64,000 nucleotides of DNA from Crocodylus rhombifer (Eukaryota > Chordata > Crocodylia > Crocodylidae): the NCBI GenBank assembly GCA_038503035.1, contig JAVSML010025216.1, positions 611,574-675,573 on the forward strand, given 5' to 3'. The notes beneath the pieces are model-generated. The model worked only from the letters and a program-made list of their open reading frames with translations. It had not been told where the DNA came from and did no database searches. This document shows, one piece after another, positions 1 through 11,898 of this stretch; position 1 is the stretch's first letter; each line of letters starts with the position of its first letter. A program made the translations under genes and the position numbers.

Positions 1-490
1 TGCCATGAGATCCTTTGTAAAGGTGTCGCCTGCTGCCTAGTGGAACTGTCCCATCTCATCTCTGTTTCTGAGAGATGCTGTGTGGAAAGTGGCAGAAGAG
101 GGTGCCCTACTTCAGCCCAGTCTGATGGGAGGGGCTACCATAAAAGCCCTGGCTGGTAATGGAGATAGGATTCAGGAAGTTCCATTCCCCTCCCCCCTGC
201 ACTTCCCAGCAGTGAGGGGCATCTCCTGGACTTCATGCAGCAAGGCAAAGACAGAGGGGCTTGCCTCTTTTGTGTGGGGGAAAAGGAGGAGCTCCCTCTG
301 CCTGCATCTGCAGAGGATGCTGCTAAGCTCAGAGAAGTGAGAGAGGGGAGCCTTGAGTCTAAGAATATTGAGAACTCCTGGTGCAAATTCTATATCCACG
401 GCCACGATAGCGCTGTGTGCTACATTCATGAAACTAATAAAGCAGTTTTGAGGTCTCCTGTTTTCCATACCCCACCTGAACTTGAGCATG
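1..490. other. non-coding sequence, no element recognised
   Basis: Moderately GC-rich sequence without a convincing gene. Overlapping short open frames occur on both strands, but none shows a recognisable domain, splice-site pattern or coding bias. An AATAAA hexamer at 436-441 is the only signal and is expected by chance. Confidence 0.4.
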
Positions 491-498
491 TTGTAGAG

Positions 499-685
499 CA
501 GGGGTGGGCAATTATTTTGGGCAGAGGGCTGCTTACTGAGTTTTAGCAAGCCATTGGGGGCCACATGACAGGCAGCCCAGGGCAGATTAATATTAATTTT
601 CTAAATTTTTTTAGGGGCCCCATGGGCCGGATAGAATGGCCTGGCAGACTGCATCTGGTCCCCAGTCTGCATTTGCCCACCCCTG
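499..685 (-). mobile_element. short hAT-type MITE (CAGGGGTGGGCAA family), complete
   Basis: A 187-bp non-autonomous DNA transposon. It opens with CAGGGGTGGGCAATTATTTT and closes with TTTGCCCACCCCTG, the inverted counterpart. It is flanked by an 8-bp target duplication with one mismatch (TTGTAGAG at 491-498, TTGTAGGG at 686-693), which is typical of hAT elements. The inside has no coding potential. It matches the copy at 37434-37619 end to end, and matches the ends of the 507-bp copy at 10235-10741 in inverse orientation, so it is an internal-deletion derivative. The superfamily call rests on TSD length and the CAGGG terminus. Confidence 0.9.
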
Positions 686-693
686 TTGTAGGG

Positions 694-1544
694 TATGATT
701 CCTTCAGTTTCAAGCACCATCGGAAAGATTTTTGTATTCCTTTCTCGAAAGCTCATTATATAAGGTCATAAAGGGCAATTTTCCTTCTTAGTTATATTGG
801 AGAGAGGGTGCAGGGGGACGCTGAATGCAGATGTCAGTGAAAGGTGATAAACATATCTAGGGAATGCTGTACAGTATTCAGCTATCTAGGCTTGTTACTT
901 CCTATATAGAAGGTTTTGTAGTGTACAGTATACTGTTACCAAAAAAGTAATTATTGGCCACTTAAAACTTTTTTGCCTACTTGTTTTTAACCTGATTTAA
1001 GTAACCTAGTTCTTGAAGCTTGTGTGTATGTGGGCTTTGTTTGTTTGTTTGGGGGTTTTGTAATTTTATTTATTTATTTATTTTAAACCAAGCTCACTTA
1101 CAGGCTTAGAAAGTCTGTATCAAAATGTACCTCTTTTTTGCTGCTGTTAATTATCATAGCTCAACTGCTTAATGTCACATGTGGAGAGAGTATGGTATGT
1201 AGGTGCACTTATCTGTACTGCTGAATAATTCTTAGTCTTTTGTACCTTGCTGCTTAGTATATTACCATTTGGTTTTAAAGGAGTAGTTTTTAATCTTTTG
1301 ACCTAGGGAAGAAAATCCTTCCTCCTCCTTATGGAGTAATTTGTAATATTAATCTTGTAATCTTGAATACATTTGCTTCTAAATAAAGTGTGTACCCTGA
1401 TGAAGTATTACTGTCTGCTTGATGTAAAGGGGGTTCAGAAGATATATTAAACATGTCTCAACTAATTTTACACAATCCAGTTATAATATCAAAATACAGG
1501 CTAATTCTATTTTGTTTGTGAGGAAACTGTATAAGAACTAATCA
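694..1544. other. AT-rich unique sequence with short simple repeats
   Basis: No gene or transposon is recognised. A (TTTG)n tract at about 1036-1055 is followed by a (TTTA)n tract at about 1064-1084. Confidence 0.4.
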
Positions 1545-1795
1545 ATTGCCTGTCAAGAATGACGGAGGTTGGGGGGATGGAGCATTGCCACCCACCAGGT
1601 TCCAGGAGCAGGGGGGGGGAGCTTACCACACCAGCACCCTACACTGCTGCCACTGCTTCCAGCCCTGCTGGCCTCCCCTCTTCCCCCAGCCCTGCTCCTC
1701 AGAGGGGGCGCTCTGCACTCTGGCTGTTTCACTAACCAATCAGAGTGCTCCAAGAGCGTTATGGACAGATGGACTAAGCCCTTTATTATATAAGA
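1545..1795 (-). repeat. GC-rich interspersed repeat, copy 1 (partner at 63106-63421)
   Basis: Its reverse complement aligns with 63106-63421. Shared landmarks, in order, are a GCTCTTG-like start, ATTGGTTAGTGAAACA followed by a GAGTGCAGAG block, CTCTGAGGARCAGGGCTGGGG, a GTGGGTGG block, and an ATTCTTGA end. There is no coding capacity. This copy lacks the second half of the ATTGGTT...AACCAAT inverted repeat that copy 2 keeps. I cannot assign a superfamily, because clear terminal inverted repeats and target duplications were not found. Confidence 0.7.
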
Positions 1796-4700
1796 ATGTC
1801 TTTTAAAAATAGCTGTTTTAGTTGTTGCATATTTTGGTAGTCTAGAAATTCTGAGCAAGCAGCTTGCAGTCTGTCTTAAATCACCTAGCTATTTTTGCAG
1901 ACCTGTTCCTATGCTACATTTTATCACTTCCATACTTTATTTTGTTGTCCTGAGCAGTATAATTACTTTCTGAAGGAAAAGAGCTCCTATTTTCTCTTCA
2001 GTGGAAAAATCTAAAAGCTGGAGGTTATAAAAAGCAAGCTCAGAGAAAATCCACGGAAGGTGTTTGTATGCAAAACCCAGATTTTTTTTAAATATTCTTG
2101 TGTATCAGGGAAAACCCCTTGCTGCACAAGTGCACTGCTGTGAATGTTAATGGTGACTGGCAAGCATGCAGACCGAAGAAAAGCCTCTAATTTCAAAGTG
2201 TTTGGGAAAGCTGACGCATGACTGCAGGTTTAAAAAATGAGACTGCGGAATTGCCTTGTATGGGAGTCCCCTGCACCAAAGGCAATTCCTAAAACTGATA
2301 GATGCCTGTCACTTTTAGGTAAAGGGGAAAAAAAGGCAGGCAGGAAGAAAGGAGGAGAATATTTAACTATTTCAAAGCTAATCTTTAATAAACCTGACCT
2401 GAAATCTGCAAAGAAGCAGAATCTTGCTGTCGTCAGGGGAGCTGGGATTCCGAGCTGCATAGATAGCATTTTTCCTCCCCGCCTTCCCTGTTTAGTATGC
2501 AGAAGGGGTTTCAGGATCCAGTAAGAGTGTCTCCCACGTACATCACGCACTCAGCAAAGCAAGCTGCAGCAGACATGGACAACCCTGGTGGTACAAGTGT
2601 TCGCACTCCACTAATAACCTTGATGCTGCTGCTGCAAGGTTATTGCCTGTATTGACTGAAGCTGCAACTCTATTTCCTGCATCAGATCGTCTCCTGAGAT
2701 GTTTTTTGTTTTCATTAAAGCAAAAAAAAATCTTTATAACTTGCCTTTGGATTGAACAGAGGGAGCTGGTTTGTTTGCTTTCTCCTTTTTTGTACTTTGA
2801 TAGCAAAGCCTGAACTGGAAAGTCTGCTGCTGACGCACTGCTTTAAAAAGTAAAAATAGACCTAGAAAGAAGCAGAAACAGATGGCTCAGAGTTCACTCA
2901 GTTCAGTCAACAAATTATAGAAACAATGAAGTGTTAACACTTAATTCCCAGAATATTAATTATTGTTTTTTGGGGAAGCAGAGGAGAGTCATTTAAACAG
3001 CTTTGGAAGTTGTTCACTTTCCATGCTGTGCACATGCATACTGCATTGAAGCTCACTTTTTAAATTGAAAACCCTCTGTTCGTGCTCAGTGAGCAATCTA
3101 AATGTGCTTTATTTTTTTAAAACCAAGTTTAAATAAGTTGAAGTACACAAGAAGGATTGTTTGCATCAGCTATTTTTGTCTAACACTGCAAGTGTAACTT
3201 TTTTCTATATTTCATACACATATACACATGTAACTTCATATACATGTGTATGTTTAATATATACATGTATAATTGTATATACACATATGCATTGTGTGTG
3301 TGTATATGTATAATTTTTTTCATTCCATGTAACTAATTTGCAGATAGTTTTGCTCGCATCTCAGAAAGTCAAAGAAGACTTTTCTTTTTCTGTCTAAAAA
3401 GTGAATGCTAGTGTTAGTTGAAAATAGTTGGTTTGCATCCTTAGTTAATGGTACTAACTGGGGTAGCATGAGTCAAGTCATCAGACATTTTCTGTGTAAG
3501 ACCGGGGTGGGAGTGCAGGAGGAAGGGAAAGACCCCTTTATGTTCATCACCGTCCATTCACCTGCCAACATAGCTACTAAACTACTGCCCTGTAACTTTC
3601 AGAGATGCTGAAGGCATCATTTCCTAGCTGTGCAGTCCTTTGTTCCACAGAATTATTTTGATAGTCTAAAAGCATTTCAGGACTGTTTGAACTTTAGGCT
3701 GACTAAAAATGTCAATAAATCAGAGTGTGACAGTGGGACTTGAGGCGAGTCTGCGGACTGGGGCAGGCAATCTTAGCTCTACACTGAAAAGTGTATTTGT
3801 AAAAGGCACTGTTGGTGTTTGTTTTCCATATAAAATGTGCTCAAGTTAAAAAAATCAAACTTTCTAGGTGCTAGTTTTTTAATGTCTACGTGGCCTTTCA
3901 GCCAAGTTGGTTTCTTTACCTCATGGCAGATGTTTTGTTGGCCAAATTAGGTGTCTTGAACAAAATTGAGTTTGTGTCAGATAATACCGTTGTTGATTTT
4001 CTACATAAGTGCATCAATACTAGTGATCCATAAACATTAAAACCACCACCACAACAACAACACCTCAAATCCAGCACCAAGCATGGCCTCTGAGTTTATG
4101 GCATTTCAGCTAAAATGTCTTACTTACAGACAGAGCCAGTGGAAAAACTAACAGGAAATGCTGTGATATTGTTTTCATTCCATTTGAGGGTAGAATTGTA
4201 CTTGATGGGCTCAAAATAGTCAATGCAGATAAATGCCTTAGTCATGGGACCACTTTCTTTCCACTTAAATATTGAAACCACATATGCTAGTATTACTTTC
4301 TCTGAATCCCAGGGTTGCTAGCTATTCAGTCAGAGAAGAAAAAAATATTCTTTCTGTTTTCCTTATCTAATTTATAGAAGGGCCCTTGAATCCATCAGAT
4401 GTGCTCCTTGCACAAACAGTATGAAATGTAGTTCTCTTCAGTAGGGCCTTTTTTAAAGTAATGATTGCATAAAAAAGTTTAAAAGCCTATCTCTTAGCAC
4501 CTTCAAACTTCGTCTCCTTGTTTGGAATGGAAATAGGTCACAACTTCCTACTGCCCTCAGATTTTGAGTGCATTTGTCAGCAGGAACAGATCATGACCTC
4601 TGAAGAAAGGCCCACATTTTGGGACGATTGGCCAAGAGCCAAACTACTCTGCCCGCCAAATTAGGTTGAAAATACTATGGTTAAGGGATTGTCAAAAGCT

Positions 4701-5730
4701 TTTCAGATCAAGGTTCCACCAAAGCATATGGGCTGAAAAAAAAAGTTACTTTCTTCTTATTTATCAAAGTTTGTGGAATTAGAGTTTAATGGTAACTGTG
4801 CTGTGGTTAGCAAGAAGTTAGTCATCAGCTATCCTAATCCTTTTCTCCAAAAGTGTAGTTTTCACAAAAGGTTTCCAGAGATGAAAGTCTTAAAGGTGTA
4901 TTTTATGGCAATTCTGTTCTGCTAAGATGCTCTCTTTAACAGCATTTTGTTTTGCTTGGTGAAGTTATAGAACACAAAGGCATTTAGGATAGTGTGCAAA
5001 TGTCTTATGACAGCAAGATGAGAAGGCCAGTGATGGGTCTAAAACTTAAGCTTGTCCTCCTTGCCTTCATGCTCTGTGGGGAGGGAGTCGGAATATGCAT
5101 GTTGTTAAAGCTGTATATATGCTGCAGCATAGTAAAACCAGTGTTCAGCAAAAAGCTTAAAGCCAGCAACATCAAACATAACATTAAATAATTTAATAGA
5201 CCTGGGTTGATTTATTGTAGTGTTGAAAGCAAATGTGCAGAATGACTCTACTCATTCTGTGGGTGGACTTACAGCTTCCCTAATACCATAAGCAACTTCC
5301 TTTTTCTGGAATATTCTTGCACTTGTGTTCAGTAGGTGACAGTGAGCCCTCAATTTAAAATAATCAGCAAGGAGTAGGCATTTTACCTGTCCCACTGCAG
5401 AATGCTGATTCATTAGTGGCTCATGAAAATAAAGCTTTTAAAGTCGAGTACACCCTTAATGTGACTCTAGATAAATAGATACGGGACACTTCTTAAATTG
5501 TGTGCCTCTGTAGTTGTTTTCAGGGTAGCTGGAAGCTGATACATTAGCAAACTACTGCTAACTAATTCTATCTGGCATAAGCAATTGGATAAATTATGCA
5601 CAAGCTACAAGGAGACTTGGCATATTCAAATCCTGTTCTTACCTCCTTCCTAAAGCATAGGAAAATGCATTTGATTGAACATGTAAAGCTAATAACTTTG
5701 CAACAAGTACAAAAATACTGCAGTAGTATA
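1796..5730. other. long AT-rich stretch without recognised genes or transposons
   Basis: About 3.9 kb of AT-rich sequence with only short open frames and no domain signature on either strand. The one distinct object is an alternating TA/CA/TG-rich tract at 3204-3312. Such quiet, transposon-poor sequence could be intronic or could contain conserved regulatory DNA, but a sequence comparison is needed to say. Confidence 0.4.
3204..3312. repeat. alternating purine-pyrimidine (TA/TG/CA) low-complexity tract
   Basis: An imperfect run of ATACAC, ATATAC, ACATGTAT and TGTGTG units. It is directly visible, unstable in length by nature, and prone to non-B DNA. Confidence 0.75.
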
Positions 5731-5738
5731 CCCTAGAA

Positions 5739-5995
5739 CAGGGCCATCAGACTTCTAAGAGACTGTGACTGGGGACCAAACACCCTGTGGGCCATACCAG
5801 CAGGGGCTGCATACCTATGAGCCACACCAATGTGAGCCCCAGGCCTTCTGGGTCGCATACAATATGGACATTCCCACCCCACCCCTTGCAGCCAGAGCAG
5901 CATGGGGAGTGGTGGTCTGGCAAGAGTCGTGGGGCCAGAAGTCTGAATCCCATTTGGCCACATGTGGCCTTGGTGTCACCAGTTAGACAGCCCTA
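5739..5995. mobile_element. degenerate hAT-type non-autonomous element
   Basis: It begins CAGGGCCATCAGACTT and ends AGTTAGACAGCCCTA, whose reverse complement resembles the left end. The ends match the CAGGG-type hAT terminus. The flanks (CCCTAGAA before, CCTAGGAT after) look like a decayed target duplication that needs one gap. The inside is moderately GC-rich, with phrases such as GTGGGCCAT and TGGCCACATGTGGCC, and has no coding capacity. Confidence 0.65.
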
Positions 5996-6164
5996 CCTAG
6001 GATGTACTATCCAAGGATCACTTGTAGGTAACAACTTAAATAGGGTGACACCACCTGTCAATGCTGCAGATGCCTTGAACTGGCACAATAATTAATCCAG
6101 TCCAAATGTCTAATGTTTAAAGTATCTTAAAATGGCACAAGATGAAAAGTCAGTGGGGAAACTA

Positions 6165-6221
6165 CATTTTCTAAATGGGTTTCAACTGGTGCATTGTGGA
6201 TTGGAACCAGTTTAGAAAATG
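6165..6221. repeat. imperfect hairpin
   Basis: The left arm at 6165-6182 starts CATTTTCTAAA and the right arm at 6204-6221 ends TTTAGAAAATG. The arms pair over about 18 bp with few mismatches around a loop of about 21 nt. It could be the core of a small MITE, but no terminal repeats or target duplication were found. Confidence 0.5.
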
Positions 6222-8553
6222 CACACTTATGTTCTTGTCAACTCTAATTGTAATTCGTAATTTGTAAGAGGGAAGTGAGCTCAGTCCGTCAATTTTCCAG
6301 TTTCAGGCTAACTAGTGAGACTCCAATTTGTAGGAAACTGAGGGTGGAAAAACAAAAGCAGTAGAACTTGAGAAAGTTTGCAGAATATTAGTAAACGTTC
6401 CTATGCATAAAACACAATTCACCTAAGAGCAAAACTTGGGCGAAGCGAAGAAAAAGCATGATGTTGGCTTTGGCCTTAGTCTAATGATTTTTTTTTGTCA
6501 ATGTAAATAAGCCCATCCAAACTAGCCAACTATGGTAAATCCATTCCTTCTCTTTCTGTTTTCAGAGTGTTGGTTGGATTCCAGGGACATTTGGCTACTC
6601 AAAAGGAATAAAGGAATTATTAATAAAATAAATAATGACTTGTAATGTACTGCATGAGTAAAGTAACCCTTCTATATTCTGGGTAATGTGAAAGCCTGTT
6701 CCCTAAACTTTTATTGCTTTGAGAGAGTCCTTGTGAGGCTAAAAGCTACTGCTCTGCTCTTCCTTAAAATCCTGCTCCCCCTCCCTCCCCACCTTTTGAG
6801 GACATAAGGGCAAGTGAAAAATCAAGCTCAGCTTATTGTTAGGATATACTTTGTTAGCAATGATACTTGAAAATAAGTGTTTTTAATTTGCTCTCTAATA
6901 GAGTTTTATGTCAGCCTATACTGACAGGTACAAATGACACTTCCTTCTATGAAGATTCATGGTAGTCAAAATATCAGTGAAGAATTTTTTTAAGGCAAGC
7001 GTAAGATAGTGTGTACAGTCTGGGAGAATGTGTTGGCATATAGTCAGACTCAAGGATGGATACAAGAAGCATCATACTGTGATATTAAAACTGGCATCCC
7101 TGTAGCCAAAAGAGAGAGATGAAGTTTGATACTTTGGATTTCTTCTTGGCTGCATTTCTGGTCATTATAGTGAAACTGGACCACATTTACTTTTGTAGGC
7201 TGGTGTCTCATTCACCAGCCTGGGGTAGCAACAGTTAAGCAGCTTCTGTTCTTAGTGTTGTTGGTCAGTTTTTTTTTATTTTTAGGGGGGAAAAAACATG
7301 GCATAAAAATGAATAATAATAATAGCTTTCTGGCTCTTTCTGACCTGAAGATTTTGAGCACTGCATAGTTCTTGAGACATCCTAGATATGTAAAATTTAG
7401 ACACAAAGTTCTAAGCCGAGTAGATATTCCTGGTGCTTCATTTAAGGTATAGACTGTAAAGGATTCCTTTTAAAAGCTGGATTCAATACTGTAGCTCAGA
7501 TTGGCTCACAGTTGTATAATTCTCTGTAATATGGCATGTATGATGTTCTTGAGTTACTCGTATCAGCCATGTTACCCGAGTATTACTGACACCATTGTGG
7601 TAAAGGTTCCAACAATGTACCTCTGAAAATATTGCTGCTGTATAGGGAGAAGGCTGGGCTTAAAAGAGAAATTGAACATTAAATCAAGAGCAAGATGAAG
7701 ATAAAGAGGAAGGAAAAATAAAAGCTTTTAAAGGGCCAGAAGGGAATTGAATAAAATAGTAGCTGGCAGTCTTGGCAGTGTACCAGCATATTTTGTTGAA
7801 CCTGATAGGAAAATGTAGGAAAATTCTAAAGTATTTCCAGAATGGGAAGTGCCCAGGATACTTGATGACTTGGCTTACCCAGTCCCATCCTTCCCAGCTA
7901 TGGCCATAGTGACTTTCTTCTATACTCTTTCCCTATTTCACCAACAGTAATTAAGGCATTTAGGTTGGCTCCAATTGGGCTGTAACACTTTCAGGTATGT
8001 TTTATATTTTATGGTTGTTTCATCTCAGCCATATCTATAAGGTCTCATTTATTTTAACTGAAGATTTGCATGTAGATAATTCAGGCATTGTCCATTCTAA
8101 GCCATTTAAAACTTTTACATTTCGGTGGAATTGGAACATCTTGTGTCTTTTGCTCAACAGGTAGATTTTGGGAGCACAGAGGAAGGTGAGGGGTCAGGGA
8201 GATGATCTTTTTCTGCTTTTTCTTTCATTTTCTCCTTTTTTCTTTTACCCCAGTTTTTCTGCAGTGTTGAGTGGTTGGAAAGTGGTCCCTTTTGAATTAA
8301 GGCCTATAACCCCTTGAGGTTTGAGGGCAAATCAGAAACTGCCTAGAAAAGCTGTAGGGGAGGAACTTTGTATTCCATGGGACTAGAATGTATCCCCCTG
8401 TGCCCTCCTGGGGTGTGTGCAGTGGTGAAAATGCCGGCCCTGCTTTGCAGCCCCCGGATGAGCTGCTGCTCTGTCCCGTGTCCTGCCCTGCCCTGGCAGT
8501 GCATGCTCCATCTCCACTCCCACTGTGGGAGCCTCAGTCTGTCTGTCCATCCT

Positions 8554-8575
8554 CCCCCCCCCCCCCCCCCCCCCC
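8554..8575. repeat. poly-C (poly-G) mononucleotide tract, 22 nt
   Basis: Uninterrupted cytosines within a C-rich patch. Such a run often mis-sequences and can form i-motif or G-quadruplex structures. Its length should be treated as approximate. Confidence 0.85.
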
Positions 8576-8709
8576 AGCTCTGCTTCCTTTCCCCCTTCAT
8601 CCCTTCCCCCACCATAGACTTACCAGCCAGACCTGGCTGCTCTCCACGCTCCGGGCTGTGCTCCTGGCCACCTGCATGCTGTGTTGTGGCTGAGTGCATA
8701 CATGCAGTA

Positions 8710-9061
8710 CAGGCATACCTCGGAGATATTGCAGGTTCGGTTCCAGACCGCCGCAATAAAGCCAATATCGCAATAAAGCGAGTCACACAAATTTTTTGGT
8801 TTCCCAGTGCATATAAAAGTTATGTTTACACTATACTGTAGTCTATTAAGTGTGCGATAGCATTATGTCTAAAAAAACAATGTACATACCTTAATTAAAA
8901 AATACTTTATTGCTAAAAAATGCGAAGTGAGCAAATGCTGTTGGAAAAATGGCACCGATAGACTTGCTGGAGGCAGGGTTGCCACAAACCTTCAATTGGT
9001 AAAAAACCGCAATATCTGTGAGGCGCAATAAAGCGAAGCGCAATAAAATGAGGTATGCTTG
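8710..9061. mobile_element. Tigger1-like (pogo, Tc1/mariner superfamily) non-autonomous element
   Basis: A 352-bp element flanked by TA dinucleotides (8708-8709 and 9062-9063), the target site of Tc1/mariner transposons. The left end is CAGGCATACCTCGGAGATAT and the right end is the inverted counterpart GAGGTATGCTTG. Sub-terminal CAATAAAGCGA motifs recur on both sides (for example 8772-8781 and 9025-9051), as expected for transposase-binding regions. Left and right parts read as the two ends of mammalian Tigger1 as I know it, joined near 8915-8925 after loss of the whole transposase region. It is an internal-deletion MITE needing transposase in trans. The match to Tigger1 is from memory and was not computed. 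Confidence 0.85.
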
Positions 9062-9063
9062 TA

Positions 9064-10226
9064 TTATCAGCCACATTACATCCATCAAAAAAAGCAGATT
9101 GCCAATATTCTTAATTTTCTTCATATTGGTACCAGTCCAATATGGGACAAATGTATCACTGCACTTCTACTACATTCCATTGTGAAACTAGCCCGTCACT
9201 TCCAGATATCCTTCACCTTTTCAAGAATGTCCCAGATCAAAACAGAACATTTCCTTTTCTCCAAACAATTTAATTTCCGCCCCCCCAGCACCAAACTGAA
9301 AAGCAGTCCTGACTACAGTGACCAATAAATAGGATATGAGCTTCATGTACTGCAGACACAGTCATCTTTTGTTTCACTTCTTGGTGCATTATAGTGCATT
9401 AACCCTGGCTTAATTTTTTCTTCAGGGCTTTTGAGAAGGTACTTCTGAGGGTGGCTTTTCTAATAACGATAGTATGACCTTCCGTTTTTTTCATGCCATA
9501 TAAATGTTCCTTCTACTTTCAGTGCCTCATTTGTTGGTACTCTGAAAGGGAGGGGACAAAGGAAGCCTCTATTGTGTACATGTACTGGCACATAGTAACC
9601 TAACTGACCTGGTTAAAGGCCTGCCTTATGAATGAAATCTGAACAGTGAGTCATGCCCTGAGAATAAGATTTCTAGTGAGGTCTGTGTGGAAGGAAAATC
9701 TCTTGAAACCTATTCTTCCTGTTTTTCTAGTTGTGTGGTTGTAGCAGAATAGAGTAGGCATTGGATTGGAATATAAACCTCATTCTGAATCTTTCTTATT
9801 TGCGAGAGGAAATCATGCAACCCTAAGCATTACTGGGATTCCCTGTTGCTTATTTATAGGTCTGTATAAAGCAATACTACTAGAGGATCCTAAAAGCCAC
9901 TGGATGCAGAAATTACTGAGCATGTACAATAATGGGCAGGAAATGTAATGCAAATACTATTTGAATGGTACAGCTGGCCATGTTATCTCATGCTCACAAA
10001 AGTAGGTTTAAAATCGCAGGGGTAAATGCCGTATTTTGATGGCATTATAATGTAAGTTAGGATTGGTATGAGGGTATTTTTCTGCATAAGGCCCTTGATT
10101 AAGATTTGAATTTGGGTACATTTCTTGACACTGCTGTCAATTTTCCTGGATTGATCCCGTAACTTATTTATAACACTTCCCTACCCAGTACCTCTTTTCT
10201 TCTACCCTCTGCTGTATCTGTGTAAA
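9064..10226. other. AT-rich unique sequence
   Basis: No gene, RNA or repeat is recognised. Open frames are short and without domain signatures. Confidence 0.4.
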
Positions 10227-10234
10227 TTATAACT

Positions 10235-10741
10235 TGGGGATGGGCAAAATACAGCTTGCAGGCTGGATTCAGCCCACCAAACCATTCTGTCTGACCCGCA
10301 GGTCCCCTAAAAAAAATTTAGAAAACTAATATTTATCTGCCTCTGTGTTCCTACGTACCTGCTTGCTGCCACTCAAGCTATTATACAATCATTTTTATGT
10401 ACGCTGTGCAAACACAAATAAATCAGGGCAAACTTTTTTTAAAATCAAATTAATGAATTTTGTAGTAGATGTTTGATTTTTTTTTTTTTTTTTTAAGAAT
10501 ATAATTTGGGATTTTTCTGGTTCTGAGATGGCAAACCCCCCTTGCTGAAAGGAGTGCTTCCAGGGGCAAGGGGAGGGACTTTTGGTTGGAAAGGTTAGGG
10601 GTTAAGGGGCTGGACTTCCATTCCCATGATGGTGACCTGGGGCCAGGGCACCAGTCAGGGGGTGGGGATACACTTGCAGCCCTCGACAGCTTGCCAAAAC
10701 TTAGCAAGCAATCTTCCAGCCAAAATAATTGCCTGTCTCTG
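10235..10741 (+). mobile_element. long-form hAT-type non-autonomous element, complete
   Basis: A 507-bp relative of the element at 499-685, in the opposite orientation. Target duplications are TTATAACT (10227-10234) and TTCTAACT (10742-10749), 7 of 8 identical. The first ~110 bp and last ~65 bp match the short MITEs. The central ~330 bp, including a T-tract at about 10477-10494 and a GC-rich segment, is absent from them. The same central sequence reappears in inverse orientation at about 31670-31950, which shows it is true element sequence and not a chance insertion. There is no transposase frame. Confidence 0.88.
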
Positions 10742-11532
10742 TTCTAACTCCTTCTGAACAGACTCTTCCCATGTTGTTTTTTGAGTAACTAATGCAGTAG
10801 GGACCTGAACTTTATGAAGGACTTGGATGTTTCTGGGTTACCAATGATTGTTACTAACGTTGGAGAAATTTAATAATCTGCTGCTGTGGTCAGGCATACT
10901 TTGTGATTGCATTTAAGGCAGGGGTGGGGGCAACAGGGGGCCTGTCTGCCATTGGCCTGCCCACCTGTTTCTGGGCTAACCACCTGTCTTTTCACCTGCC
11001 ACACCTTGTTGTTTCTTAATTGGTTCTAATAAGGCAGGAGGTTGCCCATTCTTGCCTCTCTGCCAGGGGGTGCTATCTGTGGCTCCGTTCCTCCCCTATG
11101 CCACAGCCCAAGCCTTTCAGGTGACATAATGCTCCCAGCCTACAGCTGGACCAAGCTTAGCCCTCATTGTTGGGCCTCGGACATGCACGATTCATACCTC
11201 CCTCTTCTGGCACTCCACCCCCCTCACAGGGTCTCTTTCACACATCAAAAACGTATGCCGCCTTGCTCCCCCTTGGATCGGGCCCCTTCAGCCACAGGCT
11301 TTATCTAGCGCACACCTTGGGTGGTAGACTTACTGTCTTTTGGGTCTCTCCTACGACCCTCACCAGGGTAGTGGCCACCCAGTTACCTGACCAGAGCCAA
11401 GCTTGCTCTGGCCTCTCCCAGGACAACTCTATATGCACATATGCTGGGCTCCTAGCCCTCTGGTTTCCCTCTCACTGGGGCTCCACATCTCTGCCCCCTC
11501 TCACTGGGGCCACGGGTGTTCCCTCCCCAGTG

Positions 11533-11620
11533 GGGGCTCAGGTGGCTGTAGCTGTACCTGGCCCCCCTGCGTCTTGTACCCTCTCTGGGGCTCAGGTGGC
11601 TGTAGCTGTACCTGGCCCCC
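11533..11620. repeat. tandem duplication with 54-bp period
   Basis: The 34-bp string beginning GGGGCTCAGGTGGCTGTAG occurs identically at 11533-11566 and 11587-11620, inside the cargo of the composite hAT element. Perfect identity suggests a recent slip or unequal exchange. Confidence 0.9.
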
Positions 11621-11890
11621 TTGTACCCAAAGTGTTGTGCGGGCTAGGGGTTAAGACACCCTGGCCCAACTTTCCCCAGGGTGGTAACTGGCCTGGTATT
11701 TCCTGGGGTCCCTGCACCACTAGGAGCCCCACCAGGCCACCCATCCTGGGCTGGTTGCAGTTTTAGGTCATGCCCAGGACCAGGAGCCTTCAAACCACCC
11801 CCTAAGCTCCTGCCCTTACTCTAAGATGTTTCGTACAGCCTTTCAGGCAGGCAGTATTTTTGCCTGGCCTGCCAGTAGCAAACTGCTCTG

Positions 11891-11898
11891 TTTATATA
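11891..11898 (-). promoter_or_regulatory. possible TATA box within the hAT cargo
   Basis: Read on the minus strand this is TATATAAA, preceded at 11901-11990 by sequence with CAGCAGGTG and CAGCCAAACAG-like phrases and followed by an open stretch. The arrangement resembles the promoter part of a retroelement or gene that could have been captured by the element. It is a weak call based on one motif. Confidence 0.2.

Larger units (their letters stand above)
5996..8707. other. AT-rich unique sequence; one hairpin and one poly-C tract
   Basis: No gene is recognised. A hairpin lies at 6165-6221 (arms of about 18 bp). A GC-rich patch at 8360-8700 contains a 22-nt poly-C run at 8554-8575. Long overlapping frames across that patch exist only because of its composition. 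Confidence 0.4.

Noticed and set aside
235..546. 103-codon plus-strand frame near the window start
   Set aside because: It runs into the hAT MITE at 499 and shows no domain; an overlapping minus-strand frame is longer. Not supported as an exon.
8343..8841. Open frames of 147 and 157 codons on opposite strands
   Set aside because: They run through the poly-C tract (giving poly-Pro or poly-Gly) and part of the Tigger1-like element. Artefact of composition.
11167..11766. 199-codon frame in the composite hAT cargo
   Set aside because: Proline-, glycine- and serine-rich with an internal tandem repeat. No transposase or other domain. Kept only as a comment under the composite element.
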